A stretch of DNA of 64,000 nt from Cryptomeria japonica. Taxonomy: Eukaryota; Streptophyta; Pinopsida; Cupressales; Cupressaceae. The position numbers were made by a program, and so were the translations under genes. The notes below the pieces were generated by a model that was not told the DNA's origin, did no database searches, and saw only the letters and a list, made by a program, of their open reading frames with translations. The stretch is taken from positions 4,775,501-4,839,500 of the forward strand of contig NC_081414.1 of the NCBI RefSeq assembly GCF_030272615.1, read 5' to 3'. This document shows, piece after piece, positions 57,101 to 64,000 of this stretch; the stretch's first letter is position 1, and each line of letters opens with the position of its first letter.

Positions 57101-57260
57101 ACTTTGTGTTAACAATATTCTATCCAATCATTTCCAGACAGAAAGCGACATGAGGACACTAAACAATGACGTTCTAATGTATAAAGATGATAAGTACATT
57201 GAACACATAGGAATGCCGAACTTGTTTATCTTCCAGTTTGTTAACAAAAGTGCTAATTAA
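54112..57260 (+). pseudogene. Family member B: PMD-like / coiled-coil protein, decayed
   Basis: Start at Met 54112 (MESSSKTNKTRKGKEP), then frame changes near 54180-54245. Open stretches: 54245-54940, 54950-55186, then (1-nt shift near 55160) 55141-56490 with in-frame TAA, TGA and TAG, and after a further shift about 56498-57260. N-terminal half: WQLNLG, NVELMKALENNYDP, EVIDTVFEL, AYLVEVLNHGL, LMHMLLYV and LVQLW. Centre: FLRPKDFAED, HNWGD, then YRFEGRPYLLP and EIVRQL, shared with member C. C-terminal: EDFIADSDFIASKEF, MTPEKGRQLL, then charged helices (KAVKEHERLRSRLEGL) ending 57260. No protease, integrase or RT. Function unknown; a domesticated or captured gene spread by transposition is one option. 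Confidence 0.6.
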
Positions 57261-57303
57261 TAGTTATGTGCTAAAAAGCCATGATGCTTGGTGACAATGT
57301 ATA

Positions 57304-57321
57304 CCCTCATATAAATGAGGG
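57304..57321 (+). promoter_or_regulatory. Hairpin with TATAAAT at its loop
   Basis: Stem CCCTCAT/ATGAGGG, loop ATAA; TATAAAT at 57310-57316. It could be a core promoter of an LTR, as the 3' flank of member A also has a TATA box soon after the stop. Confidence 0.4.
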
Positions 57322-57678
57322 AATTTTTGTAACAATAATGATCATTAGAGAAGAAGTAGTATATAGCCTCAGGCTTACTATTGTACCATTTTACAAACAT
57401 ACATAATATAATCAGCCGTCTTTCCTTTGTGTAAATGTTGTGGATTACTGCATCTTTCTATAGGCAGTTGCTTGTGATATTATCTAAAGGAGATAAGGTT
57501 ACTTGTGTTCTTCCAGTAAAACTTCATGTTTCATATTGTGGATTTGAATAAAAGATTTACTTGCGAATATAGCTTTGTATATAGTGCGCATGCATATTAT
57601 CTCAACCATGGTGCACCTGCATATGTATATAGTTTTGTTTATAGGTGGAAAGCCTGAGGTTCAATGTCGAACTTGGTT

Positions 57679-57690
57679 GCTCTGATACCA
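57679..57690 (-). other. Primer-binding site of a minus-strand LTR element fragment
   Basis: Reverse complement TGGTATCAGAGC, an exact iMet-type site. The plus-strand sequence continues TATGTAATATTCC, so the LTR would start at 57693 (TGTAAT). Confidence 0.65.
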
Positions 57691-57692
57691 TA

Positions 57693-58276
57693 TGTAATAT
57701 TCCATTAATTCTATACTTAAAGAAAATAAATTGTGATCTATATTAAGATAAAAAATTGAGCATTTCAAAATAAAACATAACTACTTCATTTGAAGGAGAA
57801 AACTAACTAAATGTTCTTCAACATAATAAGAATCTAACTAATTTATCTAAAAGGAAGGTAATCTTTTAACGATAAAAAACATTGAACAAATATTATTAAG
57901 CTAATCAATATGAGAAAGGAATTCAAATGGCAAGTTTCATTTTTGAGGGAAGAGATAAAGGTTCAGAGGTTACTGTTATCACTATTTAAAAAATGGGTAT
58001 TCTTTTCCATAATTGGCTAAGTCTATGAAATTCTTGGGTCTGGTATGGCCTTGTGACTTCTATTGCTTTGGGTCCTAAAGAGAGTTGAGGGTTTAGGTTT
58101 AATCACTTTCAAAATGTTTGAGAAAAAACCCTTATAATTCTATTTCCGTGTTACTTTATTCACTTAAGTAATGGGTCCTTTTGTCATGCAAAGTGTTCCC
58201 CCCGTTGTTTTTTACCTAAGCGGTCCTTTTAAATGTTTTAATTTTTATTCACCTTTAAATTGCCTTTTCTAATGAC
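57693..58276 (-). repeat. Probable LTR of a minus-strand element
   Basis: It follows the reversed primer-binding site; starts TGTAATATTCC and may end CTAATGACA at about 58276, giving TG...CA ends and a length near 584 bp. No internal coding region is attached beyond about 50 bp on its 3' side. The right boundary is a guess. Confidence 0.4.
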
Positions 58277-58308
58277 AGTCGAGCCTTGTAATTGTCTCGC
58301 AACTCTCA

Positions 58309-60210
58309 GTCAATTGGATGGCCCGCGTGGATTCACGAACTTAACATGCCCAAAAGTTACCTATCGCGTAGTAGCGAAAAGGTTTGGCGGGACCCAGTGA
58401 TAAGGACTTCTTTCTTGGCTAAAAGCATTCTATCGAAGTATCTAAGATTCAAACAGAATCGATGAGACCCAGCGATGTCTCATTGATATAAAAGGGGCAT
58501 CGAAGAAAGCAAACACTGATGAACTTCAGAAAGGACTCATCGAAGACAGTAACTCCATCGATAAAAGATATCGAGGAAAGTGGAGATGGTTCTCATCGAC
58601 AAGAAAAGGTCTTTGAGGATATAACACTATCAGTGCAAAAAGACTCACTGAAAGGGATGGTCCCACCAACAAAAGGTATCGAAGAAAGTAGACATGGACC
58701 CCATTGATGAGAAAAGGCTTTCGAAGAAACAATATCATTGATGCAAGATAAAGAAGATCATTGAAAGAAGCACTCTCATCGAAAAAGTGATATTGATAAA
58801 ATAGAAGAAAACTACATCGATGAATGATATCGATAAGGATATGAGTTTTGATGGGAGGACAAAAGAAGTCACCGAAGTCCAAAGTCTCTTCGACATGAAA
58901 CCCAACGGACAACAAAAAGATTTCGATGAGAATGAGTTTCGAGGAGACTAAAAGGCATGTCTCCGATACACATGGTTTCATTGATAGAAGCCATCTCTCT
59001 TTGTTTCATCTGATTAGACAGACAACGTGGTTTCATGAGATCAAGCTGAATGTGTTTTAACCTTCACGAAGTGGCGAAAGGGTTTGGCGGGTCCCAGAGA
59101 TAAGCGGTCTTCTTTGGTTAAAGAATGATCGGGTTGGAAAAAGATCAATGGCTTCTCGTTGTTTCGTGGCCGAGAGATGCATGAGCTATACCTTCAGCAA
59201 AATAGCGAAAAGGTGGAGGGTCCCGCTAAGAGTGGTAGTAAATGTGGTAACCCCAGTTGGCGATGACATGGCGGTGACAAGGCACTCAGTTGGCGGTATG
59301 CAGTGGGTCTGGTTAAGGTTGTCATAAAAAGAGTAAACAACGAGCAAGTTCTTGAGATCTAATGACTAGCATGAAGTCGCGAAGATAAGATGCTAGCAAG
59401 TTAGTCATTGCAAAGTAGCAAAAAGGCTGATGGGTCCAAGGGACAGGTATGGCATGAAGTTAAAAGCAGATCAGGTTTGTTTTGATCTAATGGTTCTTGT
59501 GGTTTCGTGGCTGCAAGCCAAACGAAGAATAATGTTCGCGAAGTCACGAAAGACAGGTGGAAATCACACGAAGGAGTGACGTGGCATAACAGCTACCGCT
59601 TTTTGTAGAGCTTGATAGGAATGTGTCGAGTGACACGTGGTTTAAAAAAGTGGTTGAGGGCCTGCCTAGGTGTAACTGATAGTTATGTGGGAATAGTAAA
59701 AGGGAACACATGGCGGATTAAGGGTGGAACCAAAAGGAGTTTCCAGGGCTAATGGTCGACTGCCATGTGGCATTTATTAACCGGAGAACAAGTGGGGTAA
59801 GTAATTCTCGGATAAAGGGCCCACTTAAAAGGCATTCATCTCAAGATTGATCCAACGCTTCTCGTTGTTTCGTGACCCGAAGATGCCCGCAACTTAACCT
59901 CAGCAAAATGGCGAAAACCGTTAGCCGTCAAGATGAGGTGCGGTTAGTTGAAAGGATTGACGGTCCCGATTGGAGTTAAAGGCTGGGTGATTTGAGTTTG
60001 ATCTAACGCCTGGCGCGACCTCACGAAGGAAAAGTGCACGACTGTTAAACTCCATGAAGTGGCGAAAAGGAGGTAGGGCCCGATACTAAAGCAAAAAGAT
60101 TAAATGGAGATAAAGGCGATGTAAGTTCTCGAGATCTAACGACCAGCGTTATTTCATGAAAGAAAAGAGCACGAGTTTTATATTCTGCGAAGTAGTGAAA
60201 GAGCGAAATA
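58309..60210 (+). repeat. Eight dispersed copies of a two-part motif, about 75-85 bp
   Basis: Copies at about 58309-58395, 59008-59095, 59142-59224, 59355-59438, 59483-59560, 59845-59920, 60000-60083 and 60133-60210. Part one: GATCTAACG...GTTTCACGAAG or close (TTTCGTG). Part two, 25-35 bp later: CGAAGTAGCGAAAAGG, usually followed by GG(C/A)GGGTCCC. The copies are diverged, and all are in the same orientation. None codes for protein. Confidence 0.8.
58430..58985 (+). repeat. TCGA-rich leader, second copy
   Basis: Homologous and co-oriented with 53011-53520: GATATAAAAGGGGC, GGACTCATCGAAGA, CATCGATAAAAGATATCGA, GATGAGGATAT-like text, AAAAGGCATGT and CATGGTTT occur in the same order. Identity is perhaps 70-75% by eye. 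It lies between the end of member B and the start of member C. Confidence 0.7.
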
Positions 60211-60559
60211 GAGGAAAGACTTAGAGAAATAATGACCCGTTGGAGCCAGTTTTGAATTTGATTTGGCGAATTTAATTCTGAAAAGAAAGCCGAAGCATGT
60301 AGAGTTAATTTCTAAAAACTTAAATGCCAACTTGCGCTTTTGAGTCTGCATCAACTTGATTGCTAAGTATTGTTTCATCGAAGTTTGTTGGAGAGCGAAT
60401 TGTTGCAGAGAGAATTGTTGTAGAGTGATTTTCTTCAGGCGAATAATCAGGTTTCTTGTGCTTTTCTTTATAACTCTTGGTTTGTTCTCAAATATTGCTG
60501 TGTGAATTACTTCATTAGAGGTCTGTGCTAGCTTCTGGTGGTATAATTGTTTGACCAGA
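60211..60559 (+). other. Leader of member C, proximal part
   Basis: GAATTGTTG(C/T)AGAG repeats twice near 60401-60435; then a pyrimidine-rich stretch with TTTTCTTTATAACTC. It runs into the start codon at 60560. No open frame of its own. Confidence 0.45.
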
Positions 60560-63500
60560 ATGACACCCAGAAGAGAATTTACAGGGAAAGTGAATTACCA
60601 GGACTGAAATATCTGTGATGACTTTTTAGAGCAATTAACCATGTCCACCAATGTTGGGGCTAAGGCCAAAGAGCTAGTACCTAAGAACCCTCATCTAAAA
60701 ATTGGAGATGGCCTTTATGATAAGGGTAATTGGTTGAGGGACCCTGAAATAGGATTGTCAGGATTAGGACTCTTCAAAGTTGGTTTTGGGCAGAGGAATT
60801 CCCCAGCTCCTTTGAATGACATATGGGAGCAGGATGTAGGAAAGCTTATGGTCCAAAGTGTTTTTATGGATGTAGATCTGTTAGCTCTGATTGCACAAAA
60901 TTATGACTCTGTGGCAAGATGCATCAGGAACATAAAGGGATCAGTCTTGATTGAGATAAATGAAGATGAATTTAGGAAAGTGTTTAAACTCAGTGAGTCC
61001 TCCAATTTGTTAGAACCTATTGACTTTGAGTCATTAGCCCAGGTTTACAACACACAAAGGGATCGTCTTAGAAGTGGCCCATTGAAATAATTCTTTGTAA
61101 AGATAGGGGGGTTAACAGTTGTAGGCCCCAACACAATGGAACCATTCTCTCTCAACCTATTCACTTTGAGAGATAAGGGTATGTATTGGGCATTATGCCA
61201 GATTTTTGGAGAGGATGATGAAAAGAATATGCCAACCCATTATATGTTAATGATTACACAAATTCTAAACCCCTCCCTAGCAATAACATTTGATTATGCC
61301 TCATACCTTGTTGATGCAATTCATAAAGGGCTAGTAGGAATAAAAAATGGTAAGGTGGATAGGCCATTTGGATGGTACTCCATGTTAATGCATATGTTTC
61401 TATTCAGAGGGGCTGATTATTTTGGAAAGGAGATGGACCTGATTAAGGTCAAGGATAAAGAGGAGATGTTAGTGCAATTGTGGAGTACTGTTCTATATTG
61501 GGATAGAGAAGATGCAAGTTATTTAAAGTTTGATAGATGCTTTGCATCTAAAATTAGGATTCTTCTATGCAGAGAAAACCCTAGAATTCCTAAGGCTGTT
61601 TTGGAGTTTCTCAGACCAAAGGAGTTTGCAAAGGATATCAAGATTGTTCACAATTGGGGAGACATATATTTGTACCCTGTGTCTATTGTTTTTAGAGTGT
61701 TTGGATTTAGAGGCACCCCCTTTTTACTACCCTATCGGGTCCCATTGAAGATAGGGATTGTAGAAGTCCTGAGACAAATTGGGGGAGTACAAGAAGCAGA
61801 GCTAACCAATAGAGGTAAAGGGACTATTTTCCCAACTATTACCATGGCTCACCATTTTGTGATCACTAAGGGTGGATGGAGATTTTTTGAAGAATTATTT
61901 AAGCCATATAGGCTATCTACTGCGGTGTCAAGATGTGCAGACCCCAAGGATTTTTCAATGGCATGTTCAGAAAAAGAGCAGTGTGCAGAGGTAGGCCACA
62001 TCAATTTCAGTTCCCAAAAGATCTAATTAGAAATGGATTCAGCTTAGATGAGCAAGAACTGAGGAAGGAGAAGTGGGTGGCATATAAGAAAGCCCTTGAT
62101 TTTATCCATTTGAGGAGAAAATAAAATTCCCGATTCTTTATTTTGAAGATCTCATGCAGACCTTAAAAGAAAAGAGGGAGGCCATAATGCAAAATGAGCC
62201 TAATAAGGCTAAGATGGTATTGGCTAAGCCTACCTTTGCTAGATATATCCCACGTGGTGACTATGTAATGCACAAAAGGTCAAAGTACACTGTGATAATG
62301 CCAGTGACAGGTGAGCCTTCCACTTCAAAAGGGAAGAGGAAAATTGAAGATGTCATTGACATCCAAGATTCCCCTAAGAAGTAGAGAGTGGGAAAGGAAA
62401 TTGAAACTGATGAGCCTCAATATTCTCCATCCCAATCTCCTATCCACATTGGAGATGAACAAGCTATGGCTAAACAATAATTACAGTTAGGGAGTCTCGG
62501 TGAGATTGCCTATACCTATGAGGAGACCCAAGAGGGGATGCCCGAAGAGCCACCTAATGCTGAAATGGATTTGACTGATGGTGAGTTAAAGGGCCAAGAA
62601 GTGGACCTTACTGTTAAGCAAGCTAGTGAAGAATTCCTAGCTGACAGTAATTTTATCACATCAGGAGCTTTTATATAGTTTCTATGGAAGCAAAATATTG
62701 ATCAATTCAAGACTAGATGTGAACAGAGGAAAAGTGAACAACCTCTTAAAAATATAACTCAGGTAGAAGAAGAGGTTAAGCAAGAAATGATGGAGGAGTT
62801 CAAAGCAATCACCCCTGATAAAGGAAGAGAAATGGTAGCAAAGGCTGTGTGTTGATTCTCCCTGAATGGGATATAGCTGATGCCTTAGTGCTTGATGCGG
62901 TGAGGAAAGAAACAAAGCCTATGGAAGGAGTGACATTCAGCAAAGATAATGCTGCTCTTGTCATGTGGTCATTAAAGAAGGATGAAAACAAAAGAAGGAA
63001 GGATGCATCAGATTCTAGCCTCTTAGGAGGCATGATAGTTAAAAGAGTCCAAGACACAGGGGTAGTGGAAGCTGCAAGCACAGTCCTAGAGATTGCAAAA
63101 TTTAGTGTTGTGGTCGCAGAGAAAGAGGCACAAGAAAAGGCTAATCTCCAATTGAAGTTGGAGACTATTTTAAAAGCTTACAATGATGCTAAAGAAGGAA
63201 TAGCCAATAGAGACAACATAATTGCTAGACTCCAGAGTCAACTGGCAGGGCAATATCATCCCGGTGAATCTTCTACACTCATGATAGCCTCCTCTCCAGC
63301 AAGACCCCCTCCTACTAGTTCCATCATTGAATATCCCCCTTCTCCTATTCCTTCTAGTTCCCAATTACCTGAAAATGTCCAACATGAGTTGGAAAAATTG
63401 AAACAAGCTCAGACATTGTATGCAAACAAATATGAGGAGAAGGTGAAAGCCACAATCTTGAAGTTTGCTGACTCAGTCAAAACCTCCAATGTATACATAA

Positions 63501-64000
63501 ATATGAAGAGGATTCTTGAGATTTTGATCAAATTGAGAGAAGAAGAAGCCACTTTGGAACCAATCCTGAATAAGTGGGTGCCTAGAGGTAAAGAGTTAGA
63601 GCTCATGTGTTCTTCCCATGCAAATGCAGAAGAGAATGACAATCTAAGGTCCACATGTGAGTTTATAAAAGAGATGAATATTCTTTCAATGGAAGGAGCA
63701 GGTATAAAAAGAAAAGCCCAACTTTATAGGAAAGAATATTCAAATCATAAATTTGAAATGTTTCTAGGAGGTTTCATTGGTCCTGTCCAGCTAAAGGAAG
63801 AGAAGACTTGGTTAAAGGAGGTGGACCACAATTTGTCCCTAAGGCTCAATTAGATTATTAGTACTGATGACACATCCTTATTTGTCCAAACAATTGAGGA
63901 AATTGAAAAGGTGAAATCTCTTTATGGTTTCATAGAAACAAAGATTGGGCATGTACGAGTCACTTGGAAGCGGCTAGAAGATATGAAACAGAAGATTGCT
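60560..64000 (+). pseudogene. Family member C: PMD-like / coiled-coil protein, partial
   Basis: Start at Met 60560 (MTPRREFTGKVNYQD), then TGA at 60605-60607. Open stretches: 60641-61087 and 61136-62026 in the same frame (one TAA at 61088-61090), a frameshift at about 61940-62000, then 61933-62124, 62154-62384 onwards with stops, another shift near 62848, then 62849-63853; the frame runs on past the window edge after a TAG. Motifs shared with B in order: DVDLLALIAQNYD, FRKVFKL, ASYLVDAIHKGL, LMHMFLF, LVQLW, FLRPKEFAKD, HNWGD, FGFRGTPFLLP, VEVLRQI, then FLADSNFITS, ITPDKGREM. NLS-like GKRKIED...SPKK near 62330-62380. The C-terminal 330 residues are helical and charged. Confidence 0.62.

Larger units (their letters stand above)
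57261..57692 (+). other. 3' flank of member B
   Basis: Begins right after the stop of member B. CCCTCAT-ATAA-ATGAGGG at 57304-57321 is a perfect 7-bp hairpin whose loop contains a TATA-like sequence. Transcript-leader-like sequence follows. The right end, GCTCTGATACCA at 57679-57690, is a primer-binding site in reverse. Confidence 0.45.

Overview
This is nuclear DNA of a seed plant. The AT-rich composition, the density of nested Ty1/copia, Ty3/gypsy and L1-type elements, and the large amount of old repeat-derived sequence suggest a large-genome gymnosperm such as a conifer; that is inference. I found no intact host gene, tRNA, rRNA or organelle sequence. Every coding stretch I can interpret belongs to a transposable element or to a repeated, decayed gene-like family.

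Layout. 1-4105: leader and decayed open reading frame of family member A, then a promoter-like 3' flank. 5248-10430: complete Ty1/copia element (copia-1) with 204-bp LTRs, 5-bp target duplications and non-canonical LTR ends. 12418-15379: 5'-truncated L1-type LINE (LINE-1) with target duplications and a poly(A) tail. 15380-23253: AT-rich sequence holding several tandem repeats. 23254-38510: nearly full-length minus-strand LINE (LINE-2) bounded by a 17-bp target duplication and interrupted inside its endonuclease by a 7.75-kb copia element (copia-2, 28765-36513). 39154-41165: an LTR-like segment with five related hairpins, then a minisatellite of short hairpins whose arms covary. 41280-42400 and beyond: decayed minus-strand Ty3/gypsy gag with primer-binding site and LTR edge. 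43790-52760: a pol-less element with gag-like remains, interrupted by copia-3 (45435-51865). 52761-64000: family members B and C, each behind a long leader full of TCGA motifs; C's leader also holds eight copies of a dispersed repeat.

How the parts relate. The copia elements carry gag, protease, integrase, RT and RNase H in the usual order; the LINEs carry ORF1, endonuclease, RT, zf-RVT and RNase H. All are interrupted by stops and frameshifts. Many of the stops look like decayed Gln or Trp codons and several catalytic Asp codons have become Asn, as expected from long-term cytosine deamination. Nesting gives relative ages: LINE-2 predates copia-2, and the pol-less element predates copia-3.

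The least explained part is the A/B/C family: proteins of roughly 1,000 residues with a plant-mobile-domain-like N-terminal half and a charged, coiled-coil-rich C-terminal half. No pol domain is visible and no clear LTR pair was found for any copy.
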